Assembly: GCF_017876095.1 (NCBI RefSeq)
Contig: NZ_JAGINM010000015.1
Coordinates: 124,001 to 188,000 of the forward strand
Length of the DNA stretch: 64,000 nucleotides
Reading direction: 5' to 3'
Source of the DNA: Azospirillum agricola
GTDB lineage: Bacteria > Pseudomonadota > Alphaproteobacteria > Azospirillales > Azospirillaceae
A program made the position numbers and the translations under genes. Below the pieces are notes generated by a model. That model did not search any database, was not told the DNA's origin, and saw only the letters and a list, made by a program, of their open reading frames with translations. Shown here one piece after another: positions 25,772 to 34,364 of this stretch. Every line of letters begins with the position of its first letter. The first letter of the stretch is position 1.

Positions 25772-26905
25772 TTACTGGACCAGAGCGCGGCTGATGACCA
25801 ACCGCTGGATGTCGCTGGTGCCCTCGTAGATCTGGCAGACGCGGACGTCGCGGTAGATGCGCTCCACCGGGAAGTCGTTCAAGTAGCCGTAGCCGCCATG
25901 GATCTGGATGGCGTCGGAGCAGACCTTCTCGGCCATCTCGGACGCGAACAGCTTGGCCATCGCCGCCTCCTTCATGCAGGGCACTCCGGCGTCGCGCAGG
26001 GAGGCGGCGTGCAGCACGAGCTGGCGGGCCGCCTCGACGCGGGTCGCCATGTCGGCCAACCGGAAGGCGACCGCCTGATGCTGGACGATCGGCACGCCCA
26101 TGCTCTGGCGCTCCTGGGCGTAGCGCACCGCGTGGTCGAGCGCCGCCCGCGCCATGCCGACCGACTGCGAGGCGATGCCGATGCGCCCGCCTTCCAGGTT
26201 GGCCAGCGCCACCTTGTAACCGCCGCCCTCGGCGCCCAGCATCAGGTCGGCGGGGATGCGGCAGTCCTCGAAGACGATCTGGCAGGTGTCGGAGCAGTGC
26301 TGGCCGAGCTTCTCCTCGGTGCGGGCCACCTGATAGCCGGGGGTGTCGGTCGGCACGATGAAGGCGGTCAGTCCCTTCTTGCCGGCCGCCGGGTCGGTGA
26401 CGGCGAAGACGATGGCGACGTCGGCGTTGGCGCCCGAGGTGATGAACTGCTTGGTGCCGTTGAGGACCCAGTGGTTGCCGTCGCGCCGGGCGCGGGTCTT
26501 GATGGCGGACGCGTCGGAACCGGCCTGCGGCTCGGTCAGGCAGAAGGCGCCGAGCTTTTCGCCGCGCGCCATGGGTTTCAGGAAGCGCTCCTTCTGCTCG
26601 GCGTCGCCGAACTTCAGGATGGGCATGCAGCCGACCGAATTGTGCACGCTCATGATGGTGGAGACGGCGCCATCGCCGGCGGCGATCTCCTCGATGGCGA
26701 GCGCGTAGGCGACATGGTCGGAGGCGGCGCCGTCGAACGCCTCCGGCACCAGCATGCCCATCAGACCGAGTTCGCCCATCGCGGCGAGCTCCGCCTTGGG
26801 GAAGGCGCCGCTGCGGTCACGCTCGGCGGCGGTGGGCGCGAGACGGTCCTGCGCGAAGGCGCGGGCCATGTCGCGGACCATGGTCTGTTCTTCGGTCAGG
26901 TGCAT
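25772..26905 (-). CDS. Acyl-CoA dehydrogenase (short/branched chain type)
   Basis: FAD-dependent acyl-CoA dehydrogenase, 377 aa. The N-terminal helical domain is followed by CLTEPQAGSDAS and WVLNGTKQFITSG (flavin-binding middle domain), then the C-terminal helices with MGVPIVQHQAVAFRLADM and IHGGYGYLNDFPVERIYRD. The catalytic Glu is in the ordinary SCAD/MCAD position (QIYEGTSDIQR). This distinguishes it from the isovaleryl-CoA dehydrogenase in the same operon. It probably serves another branched or short acyl-CoA such as isobutyryl-, 2-methylbutyryl- or butyryl-CoA. Confidence 0.88.
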   Translation of the reverse strand: MHLTEEQTMVRDMARAFAQDRLAPTAAERDRSGAFPKAELAAMGELGLMGMLVPEAFDGAASDHVAYALAIEEIAAGDGAVSTIMSVHNSVGCMPILKFGDAEQKERFLKPMARGEKLGAFCLTEPQAGSDASAIKTRARRDGNHWVLNGTKQFITSGANADVAIVFAVTDPAAGKKGLTAFIVPTDTPGYQVARTEEKLGQHCSDTCQIVFEDCRIPADLMLGAEGGGYKVALANLEGGRIGIASQSVGMARAALDHAVRYAQERQSMGVPIVQHQAVAFRLADMATRVEAARQLVLHAASLRDAGVPCMKEAAMAKLFASEMAEKVCSDAIQIHGGYGYLNDFPVERIYRDVRVCQIYEGTSDIQRLVISRALVQ

Positions 26906-26933
26906 GGGGTGTCCTCTTCCCTTCCTTCTTGGT

Positions 26934-27041
26934 CCCCTCTCCCCCCCGGGGAGAGGGTTAGGGTGAGGGGGTTGCGCTGCGACGAGCGTCCGGCAGACGG
27001 TTCCCCCTCACCCCGCCCCTCTCCCTGGGGGGGAGAAGGGG
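26934..27041. repeat. Composite G/C-rich palindromic element, short form (A)
   Basis: Two inverted arms, cccctctcccc..ggggagagggttagggtg and its complement, surround a spacer containing gcgacgagcgtccggcag. Each arm can also fold on itself. It fills the space between the thiolase and acyl-CoA dehydrogenase genes inside the operon. Related longer copies are at 35284 and 50609. Confidence 0.85.
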
Positions 27042-27067
27042 AAGAAGGACAGGGGGAGAGGGAGGTG

Positions 27068-28255
27068 TCAGCCCACCCGCTCGACCGCGATGGCCGTGGC
27101 CTCGCCGCCGCCGATGCACAGGCTCGCGACGCCGCGCTTCAGGTCGTACTTCTCCAGCGCGGCCAGCAGCGTCACGAGGATGCGGGCACCCGAGGCGCCG
27201 ATCGGGTGGCCGAGCGCGCAGGCGCCGCCATGCACGTTGACCTTGTCGTGCGGCAGGTCGAGGTCGCGCATCGCCGCCATGGTGACGACCGCGAAGGCTT
27301 CGTTGATCTCGAACAGATCGACACTGCCGGCGCTCCAGCCGGTCTTCTCGAACAGGGTGCGCATGGCGCCGACCGGGGCGGTGGTGAACAGCGCCGGGGC
27401 CTGGGCGTGGTTGGCGTGGCCCTTGATCTCGGCGATCACCCGCAGGCCGCGCTTGTCGGCCTCGCTGCGGGTGGTGACGATCAGCGCGGCGCCGCCGTCC
27501 GAGATCGACGAGGCGTTGGCCGCCGTCACCGTGCCGTCCTTGGCGAAGGCCGGCTTCAGCGTCGGGATCTTGGCCGGGTCGGCCTTCAGTGGCTGCTCGT
27601 CCTTGTCGACGATGGTGTCGCCCTTGCGGCCCTTGACCGTCACCGGGACGATCTCGGACGCGAAGGAGCCGTTCTCCGTCGCCTTGCGGGCGCGGTTCAG
27701 GCTCTCGATGGCGAAGGCGTCCTGCGCCTCGCGGGTGAAGCTGTAGGAGCCGGCGCACTCCTCGGCGAAGGTGCCCATCAGGCGGCCCTTGTCGTAGGCG
27801 TCCTCCAGACCGTCGAAGAACATGTGGTCGAGCACCTTGCCATGCCCCATGCGGTAGCCGCCGCGCGCGCGGTCGAGCAGATAGGGGGCGTTCGACATGC
27901 TCTCCATGCCGCCGGCCACCACCACCCTGGCCGAGCCGGCCTTGATGACGTCGTGGGCGAACATCACCGCCCGCATGCCCGAGCCGCAGACCTTGGAGAT
28001 GGTCGTGCAGCCGGCCGCCTTGGGCAGCCCGGCGCCGAGCGACGCCTGGCGCGCCGGGGCCTGACCGACGCCGGCCGACAGCACGCAGCCCATGAACACC
28101 TCGTCCACCGAATCGGCCGGCAGGCCGGAGCGCTCCAGCGCTGCCTTGATGGCGGCGGCACCCAGCTGCGGGCCGGTCAGACCTTGCAGGTCGCCCTGGA
28201 AGCCGCCCATCGGCGTGCGGGCGGCGGCGGCGATGACGATGCTGTCGGTGCTCAT
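27068..28255 (-). CDS. Acetyl-CoA C-acyltransferase (thiolase)
   Basis: Thiolase II-type enzyme, 395 aa, with all catalytic residues: nucleophile C90 in TTISKVCGSGMRA, HGGACALGHPIGASGAR with the base His, and second Cys in SLCIGGGEATA. In a leucine operon it probably cleaves acetoacetyl-CoA to two acetyl-CoA after acetoacetate activation, although no CoA-transferase or acetoacetyl-CoA synthetase gene is visible here. A biosynthetic (PhaA-like) role is possible from sequence alone. It is second in the operon, after isovaleryl-CoA dehydrogenase. Confidence 0.9.
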   Translation of the reverse strand: MSTDSIVIAAAARTPMGGFQGDLQGLTGPQLGAAAIKAALERSGLPADSVDEVFMGCVLSAGVGQAPARQASLGAGLPKAAGCTTISKVCGSGMRAVMFAHDVIKAGSARVVVAGGMESMSNAPYLLDRARGGYRMGHGKVLDHMFFDGLEDAYDKGRLMGTFAEECAGSYSFTREAQDAFAIESLNRARKATENGSFASEIVPVTVKGRKGDTIVDKDEQPLKADPAKIPTLKPAFAKDGTVTAANASSISDGGAALIVTTRSEADKRGLRVIAEIKGHANHAQAPALFTTAPVGAMRTLFEKTGWSAGSVDLFEINEAFAVVTMAAMRDLDLPHDKVNVHGGACALGHPIGASGARILVTLLAALEKYDLKRGVASLCIGGGEATAIAVERVG

Positions 28256-28311
28256 GATGCTCGGTTCCTCTTCCCTCGGATGGGTTCTTCAGCCCTGACG
28301 GCGCGTGGCGC

Positions 28312-29484
28312 TCACGCGGTTTCCTTGAACAGCTCGCGCCCGATCAGCATGCGCCGGATCTCGCTGGTGCCGGCGCCGATCTCGTAGAGCTTGGCGTCGC
28401 GCAGCAGGCGGCCGGTCGGGTATTCGTTGATGTAGCCGTTGCCGCCCAGGGTTTGAATGGCCTCCAGCGCCATCCAGGTCGCCTTTTCGGCCGAGTAGAG
28501 GATGGCGGCGGCGGCGTCCTTGCGGGTGGTCTCGCCGCGGTCGCAGGCTTTGGCCACCGTGTACACATACGCCTTGGCGGCGTTCATGATGGTGTACATG
28601 TCGGCCAGCTTGCCCTGCATCAGCTGGAACTCGCCGATCGGCTGGCCGAACTGCTTGCGGTCGTGCAGGTAGGGAATCACGATGTCCATGCAGGCCTGCA
28701 TGATGCCGAGCGGCCCGCCCGACAGCACCGCGCGCTCGTAGTCGAGCCCCGACATCAGCACGTTCACGCCGCGCCCGACGCCGCCCAGGATGTTCTCCTC
28801 CGGCACCTCGCAATCCTCGAACACCAGCTCGCCGGTGTTGGAGCCACGCATGCCGAGCTTGTCGAGCTTCTGCGCCACCGAGAAGCCCTTGAAGCCCTTC
28901 TCGACCAGGAAGGCGGTGATGCCACGCGGGCCGGCGGCCAGATCGGTCTTGGCGTAGATCACCAGCGTGTCGGCGTCCGGCCCGTTGGTGATCCACATCT
29001 TGGTGCCGTTCAGCACATAGCGGTCGCCCTTCTTCTCGGCGCGCAGCTTCATCGACACCACGTCCGAGCCGGCGTTCGGCTCCGACATCGCCAGCGCGCC
29101 GATGTGCTCGCCGGAGATCAGCTTGGGCAGGTAGCGGCGCTTCTGCTCCTCGGTGCCGTTCTTGCGGATCTGGTTCACGCAGAGGTTCGAGTGCGCGCCG
29201 TAGCTGAGCCCCACCGAGGCGGACGCGCGGGAGACCTCCTCCATCGCGACGACATGCTCCAGATAGCCCATGGCGGCGCCGCCGTATTCCTCCTCCACGG
29301 TCACGCCGAGGATGCCGAGGTCGCCCATCTTGCGCCACAGATGGTTGGGGAACTCGTTGGAACGGTCGATCTCGGCGGCCAGCGGGGCGATCTCGGCGGC
29401 GGCGAAGTTGCGCACCGAATCGCGCAGCATGTCGGCGGACTCGCCGAGGTCGAAATTCAGGCTGGGATACTGGTTGGACAGCAT
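28312..29484 (-). CDS. ivd: Isovaleryl-CoA dehydrogenase
   Basis: Oxidises isovaleryl-CoA to 3-methylcrotonyl-CoA, the committed step of the operon. 390 aa from ATG 29484 (GGAG ten bases upstream), matching the usual length. The diagnostic feature is the catalytic Glu in the helix GLDYERAVLSGGPLG, the special location seen in IVD, while the usual SCAD position has Gly (YEIGAGTSEIRR). Middle-domain motifs AMSEPNAGSDV and YVLNGTKMWITNG are intact. First gene of the operon, with a promoter and palindrome 39 bases upstream. Also called liuA. Confidence 0.93.
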   Translation of the reverse strand: MLSNQYPSLNFDLGESADMLRDSVRNFAAAEIAPLAAEIDRSNEFPNHLWRKMGDLGILGVTVEEEYGGAAMGYLEHVVAMEEVSRASASVGLSYGAHSNLCVNQIRKNGTEEQKRRYLPKLISGEHIGALAMSEPNAGSDVVSMKLRAEKKGDRYVLNGTKMWITNGPDADTLVIYAKTDLAAGPRGITAFLVEKGFKGFSVAQKLDKLGMRGSNTGELVFEDCEVPEENILGGVGRGVNVLMSGLDYERAVLSGGPLGIMQACMDIVIPYLHDRKQFGQPIGEFQLMQGKLADMYTIMNAAKAYVYTVAKACDRGETTRKDAAAAILYSAEKATWMALEAIQTLGGNGYINEYPTGRLLRDAKLYEIGAGTSEIRRMLIGRELFKETA

Positions 29485-29522
29485 GGGCGTTTCGCTCCCC
29501 TCGGCAATCATCCGCTTGTTGA

Positions 29523-29555
29523 CCATACGTTACCGTATGGCAAAACCTATGGCAA
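29523..29555 (-). promoter_or_regulatory. Promoter of the leucine operon with overlapping operator palindrome
   Basis: On the minus strand, -35 TTGCCA (29555-29550) and -10 TAACGT (29532-29527) are separated by exactly 17 bases. The palindrome ccatacg-ttac-cgtatgg (29523-29540) covers the -10. LiuR (MerR) or LiuQ (TetR) regulators control such operons in other proteobacteria, and the ACGTNNACGT-like core is reminiscent of reported LiuR sites; no such regulator gene is adjacent. Confidence 0.6.
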
Positions 29556-29602
29556 GAGGCGGCGGGGTTGCGCCCGCCGCATTCCTGTCCCTCGCGCTTG
29601 GT

Positions 29603-30832
29603 TCAGGCGCGCGTGTCGTCGATCACCTTGCCGTCGTTCGGCAGGGCTCCGGGGCCGACGAACTCGACCAGCCCCTTCAGCTTGGTGACGGTGGCGAGGC
29701 TGTCGCGGATCGCGGCGGCCAACCCCTCCCCGCTCTCCTCCGCCTCGCAGCGCAGCAGCATGGTGTCGCTGGCGTCCTGGCGGCCGACCACCAGCCGGGC
29801 ACGCGCCACCTGCGGGTGGCGGCGCAGCACCTCGGCCACCTGGCTGGGGTGGACGAACATGCCCTTGACCTTGGTGGTCTGGTCGGCGCGGCCCATCCAG
29901 CCCTTGAGGCGCATGTTGGTGCGCCCGCAGGGGCTGGCGCCCGGCAGCACCGCCGACAAATCGCCGGTGGCGAAGCGGATCAGCGGGTAGGCCGGGTTGA
30001 AGATGGTGACGACGACCTCGCCGACCTCGCCGTCGGGCACCGGGTCGCCGGTGCCGGGGCGGACGATCTCGATGATGGCGTTCTCGTCGACCACCAGCCC
30101 GGCGCGGGCCGGGGTTTCGTAGGCGACGATGCCGAGGTCGGCCGTGCCGTAGCACTGGTACACGTCCACCCCGCGCGCCTCGTAGAAGGCGCGGGCGTCG
30201 GGCAGGTAGGGCCCGCCCGACACGCTGGCGATTCGGATCGAGGAGGCGTCGAGCCCAAGCGCGTCGGCCTTCTCCAGGATGATCTTCAGGAAGTCGGGCG
30301 TGCCGATGTAGCCGCGCGGCTTCAGATGGGCGACGACCTGGGCCTGCGTCTCGGTGTTTCCGGTGCCGGCCGGGATGACGGCGCAGCCGATGGCGTGCGC
30401 GCCCGTCTCGAACATCGAGCCGGCGGGGGTCAGGTGGTAGGCGAAGCAGTTGTGCGCCAGATCGCCGGCGCGGAAGCCGGCGGCGTAGAGCGCGCGGGCG
30501 CTGCGCCAGGGATCCTTGCCGTGCGGCTCCGGATCGTGGATCGGACCGGGCGAGGCGAAGACGCGGGCGAGCCGGCCGATCTCCACCGCCGCCAGCCCGC
30601 CGAAGGGCGGCGCCGCCTGTTGCAGCGCGATCAGATCCGCCTTGCGCGTCACCGGCAGGGTCGCCAGCGCCGCGCGGTCGCGGATGGCGTCGGCGTCGAT
30701 GTCGGCGAACAGATGGCGGAAATGCGGGGCGGCGGCCTTGGCGTGAGCGATGTGGGCGGGCAGCGCCGCGAACAGCTCGGCCTCGCGCTGGTCGGAAGAA
30801 CGGGTTTCGAGCGCGTCGTAGAAGTCGGTCAT
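29603..30832 (-). CDS. Phenylacetate-CoA ligase (PaaK)-family adenylating enzyme
   Basis: Acyl-adenylate-forming ligase of the short PaaK type, 409 aa from ATG 30832. PaaK-like landmarks are FASPGPIHDPEP (a Ser/Gly-poor variant of the SSGTTG phosphate loop), GCYGTADLG-type motif seen as YQCYGTADLGIVAYE, NPAYPLIRFATGDLS and the C-terminal KVKGMFVHPSQV with a likely catalytic Lys region. Predicted to activate an aromatic or other carboxylic acid brought in by the neighbouring LIV-type transporter. It is the last gene of that minus-strand cluster, with its start 48 bases after the ATPase stop. Confidence 0.82.
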   Translation of the reverse strand: MTDFYDALETRSSDQREAELFAALPAHIAHAKAAAPHFRHLFADIDADAIRDRAALATLPVTRKADLIALQQAAPPFGGLAAVEIGRLARVFASPGPIHDPEPHGKDPWRSARALYAAGFRAGDLAHNCFAYHLTPAGSMFETGAHAIGCAVIPAGTGNTETQAQVVAHLKPRGYIGTPDFLKIILEKADALGLDASSIRIASVSGGPYLPDARAFYEARGVDVYQCYGTADLGIVAYETPARAGLVVDENAIIEIVRPGTGDPVPDGEVGEVVVTIFNPAYPLIRFATGDLSAVLPGASPCGRTNMRLKGWMGRADQTTKVKGMFVHPSQVAEVLRRHPQVARARLVVGRQDASDTMLLRCEAEESGEGLAAAIRDSLATVTKLKGLVEFVGPGALPNDGKVIDDTRA

Positions 30833-30880
30833 GGTCGTTCGTCCGGTGGGGCGTCCGTTGAGGGGGCGGCGCTTCGACAC

Positions 30881-31726
30881 TCAAATCCAGCGCTTGCGCC
30901 GCTTGAAGCTCTTGAGGTTCTTGAAGCTCTTGCGCTCCTCGTTGCCGCCGCCGAGGTAGAATTCCTTCACGTCCTCGTTGTTGCGCAGCTCCTCGGCGGT
31001 TCCGTCGAGCACGACCTTGCCGTTCTCCATGATGTAGCCGCGCGTCGCGGCCTGGAGCGCCATGCGGGCGTTCTGCTCGACCAGCAGGATGGTGACACCC
31101 AGATCCTTGTTGATCTGCTGGATGATGCCGAACACCTCCTTCACCATCAGCGGCGACAGGCCCATGCTCGGCTCGTCCATCAGGATCAGCTTCGGCCGGG
31201 CCATCATCGCGCGGCCGATGGCGAGCATCTGCTGCTCGCCGCCCGAAAGGTAGCCGGCGAGCCCGGTGCGTTCCTTCAGACGGGGGAAATACTGGAAGAC
31301 CATGTCGAGGTCGTCCTTCACGCCGTTGTCGCGGCGGGTGAAGGCGCCCAGGCGCAGATTCTCCAGACAGGTCATGTCGGCGATGATGCGCCGGCCTTCC
31401 ATCACCTGGAAAATGCCCTTGCGGACAATCTTGTCGGGGTCGATGCCGTTGATGCGCTCGCCGGCAAACGTGATGTCGCCGCGCGTGACCTCGCCGTCCT
31501 CGGTCTTCAGCAGGCCGGAGATCGCCTTCAGCGTCGTCGACTTGCCGGCGCCGTTGGCGCCCAGCAGGGCCACGATCTCGCCCTCCGGCACCTCCAGGCT
31601 GAGGCCGCGGAGCACGAGGATGACGTCGTTGTAGACGACCTCGATGTTGTTGACGGACAGCATCAGCTTCTTGGCGGCCGTGACGGGCGGCGCGACCGGA
31701 GCGGCGGCGGTGGCGGGATTCAGCAT
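30881..31726 (-). CDS. livF: LIV-type ABC transporter ATP-binding protein (LivF)
   Basis: Second ATPase of a branched-chain-amino-acid-type importer, 281 aa. Walker A GANGAGKST, Q-loop FQVMEGRRII, signature YLSGGEQQMLAIGRA, Walker B KLILMDEPSMGLS and H-loop VEQNARMAL are intact. Compared with standard LivF (about 235 aa) it has an N-terminal Ala/Pro extension of about 20 residues (a later Met precedes LSVNNIEVVYND) and a Lys-rich tail (NLKSFKRRKRW). It lies in a block of transporter and acyl-CoA ligase genes, so the substrate is more likely an organic acid than an amino acid. Confidence 0.9.
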   Translation of the reverse strand: MLNPATAAAPVAPPVTAAKKLMLSVNNIEVVYNDVILVLRGLSLEVPEGEIVALLGANGAGKSTTLKAISGLLKTEDGEVTRGDITFAGERINGIDPDKIVRKGIFQVMEGRRIIADMTCLENLRLGAFTRRDNGVKDDLDMVFQYFPRLKERTGLAGYLSGGEQQMLAIGRAMMARPKLILMDEPSMGLSPLMVKEVFGIIQQINKDLGVTILLVEQNARMALQAATRGYIMENGKVVLDGTAEELRNNEDVKEFYLGGGNEERKSFKNLKSFKRRKRWI

Positions 31727-31802
31727 GCGGCACCTGACGGGGAAGAGGCGGGGACCGCCCCCTCCGCCGGAACCGGCGAAGGGGGCGCCTTTCTCAAGCG
31801 GC

Positions 31803-33098
31803 TTACCAGCCGAGCCATTCCGGCTTGCGCGGGACGTCGACGGTGGTGATCTTCTCCAGCTTGATCGAGCCGTTCTTCACCAGCTCGTCGACGCTGGCGC
31901 CGGTGTCGGGCTTGACCGAGGCGCGGTAGATGTTGACCGCCGTCATGCCGCGGTGATCGGTGTCGGTCCAGGTCGAGGGGATGCAGACGCCCTCCAGCCC
32001 GGCCGGCACCCAGTCCTTCTTCTGGTACATCGCCTTGCGGATGTTCGGGCCGCTCAGGCCGCCGTTCTTGGACGCCCAGTCCAGCGCCTCCTTCATGTAG
32101 AAGGCGGTGCAGACGCCGGCCATGTAGTGCACCGGGCGGTAGGCGGTGCCCGCCGCGTCGGACATCTTGGAGATGTCCTTCATCAGCGCCATGCCCGGCG
32201 CTTCGCCGGTCCAGGTCACCGCCGTGCGCATCGGGAACACCACGCCGTCGGCGGCGGCGCCGGCGGCCTTGGCGGCGTTCTCGTCCATGCCCCAAACGTT
32301 GCCCATGAACTGCACCTTGGCGCCGACCGTCTGGCAGGCCTTCAGCACCGAGATGTTGGAGCCGGCGGTGTTGCCGAGATAGGCGTAGTTGGCGCCGGCC
32401 TCCTTCAGCGTCAGGCACTGGGCGGTGTAGTCGCCCGGCGTCAGCGCGAACTGGACCGCCGGCAGCACGTCGAAGCCGAGTTCCTTGGCGAGCTGCTCGC
32501 CGGCGTCCTTGGGCGCGTTCGGGTAGGGATGGTTGGCGCCCATATGGACGTATTTCGGCTTGCCCGAACCGCCCTTCTTCTTCCAGTCCTCGGCCGCCCA
32601 GGTCAGCATGCCGCGCAGGCTGTCGGAGTAGGACGGGCCGTAGAAGAAGTTGTAGGGGGCCGGCTTGGAGCCGTGCGAGCCCTTGCCGGTCGGGTCGGTC
32701 AGGTGGCCGGAATAGGAGCCGGAATAGGCCGGGATCTCGTCCTTGCCGACGAAGGCGGTCAGCGCCTCGGTGTCGGCGGTGCCCCAGCCCTGGAGGGCGA
32801 CGATCTTGTCGCTGCCCGACGACCATTTCTTGTACTGGCTGATGGCGCGCGGCGCCTGGTAGCCGTAATCGACGGAGTCGACGGCCATCTTGGTGCCGTT
32901 GATGCCGCCCTTGGAATTGATGTAGGCGAGCGCGTCCGACACGCCCTGGGCGTAGGGCACGCCGACGTCCGAGGTGCCGCCCGACTGGTCGGCGAGGTGG
33001 CCGATCGGAATGTCGGCCTGCGCGGTGGCGACGCTGCCCAGCAGGACGGCGGCGGAGGCGAACAGCGCGGTCTTCAGCGAACCGGTTTGGAACGTCAT
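31803..33098 (-). CDS. LIV-type periplasmic substrate-binding protein
   Basis: Binding protein of the ABC importer, 431 aa. ATG 33098 follows GGGAG and gives a signal peptide ending ATAQA at 27. The mature protein starts DIPIGHLADQSGGTSDVG, a Leu/Ile/Val-binding fold opening, and has LQGWGTADTEALTAFV and YTAQCLTLKEAGANYAYLG-type hinge regions. It is longer than classical LivK, like binding proteins of the HAAT/aromatic-acid or amide groups. Located between the ATPase and permease genes of the cluster. A palindromic element occupies the space upstream (33165-33254). Confidence 0.85.
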   Translation of the reverse strand: MTFQTGSLKTALFASAAVLLGSVATAQADIPIGHLADQSGGTSDVGVPYAQGVSDALAYINSKGGINGTKMAVDSVDYGYQAPRAISQYKKWSSGSDKIVALQGWGTADTEALTAFVGKDEIPAYSGSYSGHLTDPTGKGSHGSKPAPYNFFYGPSYSDSLRGMLTWAAEDWKKKGGSGKPKYVHMGANHPYPNAPKDAGEQLAKELGFDVLPAVQFALTPGDYTAQCLTLKEAGANYAYLGNTAGSNISVLKACQTVGAKVQFMGNVWGMDENAAKAAGAAADGVVFPMRTAVTWTGEAPGMALMKDISKMSDAAGTAYRPVHYMAGVCTAFYMKEALDWASKNGGLSGPNIRKAMYQKKDWVPAGLEGVCIPSTWTDTDHRGMTAVNIYRASVKPDTGASVDELVKNGSIKLEKITTVDVPRKPEWLGW

Positions 33099-33164
33099 GC
33101 TGCGTTTACTCCCTATTCGATTCTGTTTGTTGGGGATGCCGGGTGAACCTTGCATGTCCCCGCT

Positions 33165-33254
33165 TCCGTCATCCCCGCGAAGGCGGGGATCCAGGCTTTG
33201 CCAAAGCGATCCGTTCGGCTGGGTCTGGATTCCCGCCTTCGCGGGAATGACGGA
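33165..33254. repeat. 90-bp paired-hairpin palindromic element (copy 1)
   Basis: Outer inverted repeats tccgtcat/atgacgga enclose two hairpins (ccccgcgaaggcgggg and tcccgccttcgcggga). It lies between livM and the binding-protein gene. Elements of the same layout (GTCAT, hairpin, ATCCA, TGGAT, hairpin, ATGAC) are at 40824 and 63700. Confidence 0.85.
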
Positions 33255-33283
33255 CGCGGGGTGACCGTCGAGAGCGTGGGACA

Positions 33284-34357
33284 TCAGTGCGAGAAGGGGT
33301 AGAGCTTCCAGTAGGCCTTGATCTGCTTCCAGCGGTGGGCGAGGCCATCGGGCTCGAACACCAGGAAGAGGATGATGACGATTCCGACCGACATCTCGCG
33401 CAGGAAGGCGATGTTCTCGCGCAGGTTCAGCGCGACGTCGATGGCGGTGCCGCTGACCATCTTGCTGAGCGCCTGCATCAGCTCGGGCAGCAGCACCATG
33501 AAGGCGGTGCCCATCAGCGTGCCCATGATCGAGCCCAGGCCGCCGATGATGATCATGCCGAGGAACTGGATCGAGAACAGGATGGTGAAGTTCTCGACCG
33601 AGACGAACTGGAGGTAATGGGCGTAGAGCGCGCCGCCGATGCCGGCGTAGAAGGCCGAGATGCCGAAGGACATCGTGCGGTACTTGGTGAGGTTGATGCC
33701 CATGATCTCGGCGGAGAGATAATGGTCGCGCACCGCCACCAGGGCGCGGCCGTCGCGGGTCCGCATCAGGTTGGTGCCGAGAATGTACATCACCACCATC
33801 GCCACCAGCACGACGTAGAAGTAGCGCTCGTCGGTGTCGAAGGCGAAGCCGAAGACGGTCAGCGGCTCGGCGATGGTGCCGGCGCTGCCGCCGGTGAACC
33901 AGTCGGCTCGCCCGAAGAAGTCCTGGAGGATGTACTGCGCCGCCAGCGTCGCGATGGCGAGGTACAGGCCCTTCAGCCTTGCGGCCGGCACGCCGAAGAT
34001 CAGCCCGACGCCGGTGGTCAGCACGCCGGCCAGCGGGATGGCCAGCGCCACCGGGACGCCCCAGCGGTTGTTCAGCCAGGCCGACGCGAAGGCGCCGAAG
34101 CCGAAGAAGGCGGAATGGCCGATCGAGATCTGGCCGGTGAAGCCGACCAGGATGTTGAGGCCGAGCGCCGCGATGCCGAGATAGCCGATCTGGATCAGCA
34201 GGCTCAGCCAGTAGCGGTCCATGAAGGCCGGGCAGGCCAGCAGCAGGACGACGCCGAGGATCGCGAAGTTGCGGCTGGTCCTGGTCGGGAAGATGGTGGT
34301 GTCGGTCCCGTAGGACGTCTTGAAATCGCCGCTCGGAATGATGCTGACGTTCGCCAT
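33284..34357 (-). CDS. livM: LIV-type ABC transporter permease (LivM)
   Basis: Inner-membrane permease of 357 aa with about ten hydrophobic helices. Family signatures are IAALGLNILVGFTGQISIGHSAFFGFGAFASA in parts (LNILVGFTGQISIGH) and the EAA-like cytoplasmic loop AIRDHYLSAEIMGINLTKYR-type region seen as VAVRDHYLSAEIMG. The N-terminal 25 residues are hydrophilic. Its stop is next to the palindromic element that separates it from the binding-protein gene. Pairs with LivH seven bases upstream. Confidence 0.9.
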   Translation of the reverse strand: MANVSIIPSGDFKTSYGTDTTIFPTRTSRNFAILGVVLLLACPAFMDRYWLSLLIQIGYLGIAALGLNILVGFTGQISIGHSAFFGFGAFASAWLNNRWGVPVALAIPLAGVLTTGVGLIFGVPAARLKGLYLAIATLAAQYILQDFFGRADWFTGGSAGTIAEPLTVFGFAFDTDERYFYVVLVAMVVMYILGTNLMRTRDGRALVAVRDHYLSAEIMGINLTKYRTMSFGISAFYAGIGGALYAHYLQFVSVENFTILFSIQFLGMIIIGGLGSIMGTLMGTAFMVLLPELMQALSKMVSGTAIDVALNLRENIAFLREMSVGIVIILFLVFEPDGLAHRWKQIKAYWKLYPFSH

Positions 34358-34364
34358 TTTGGCC

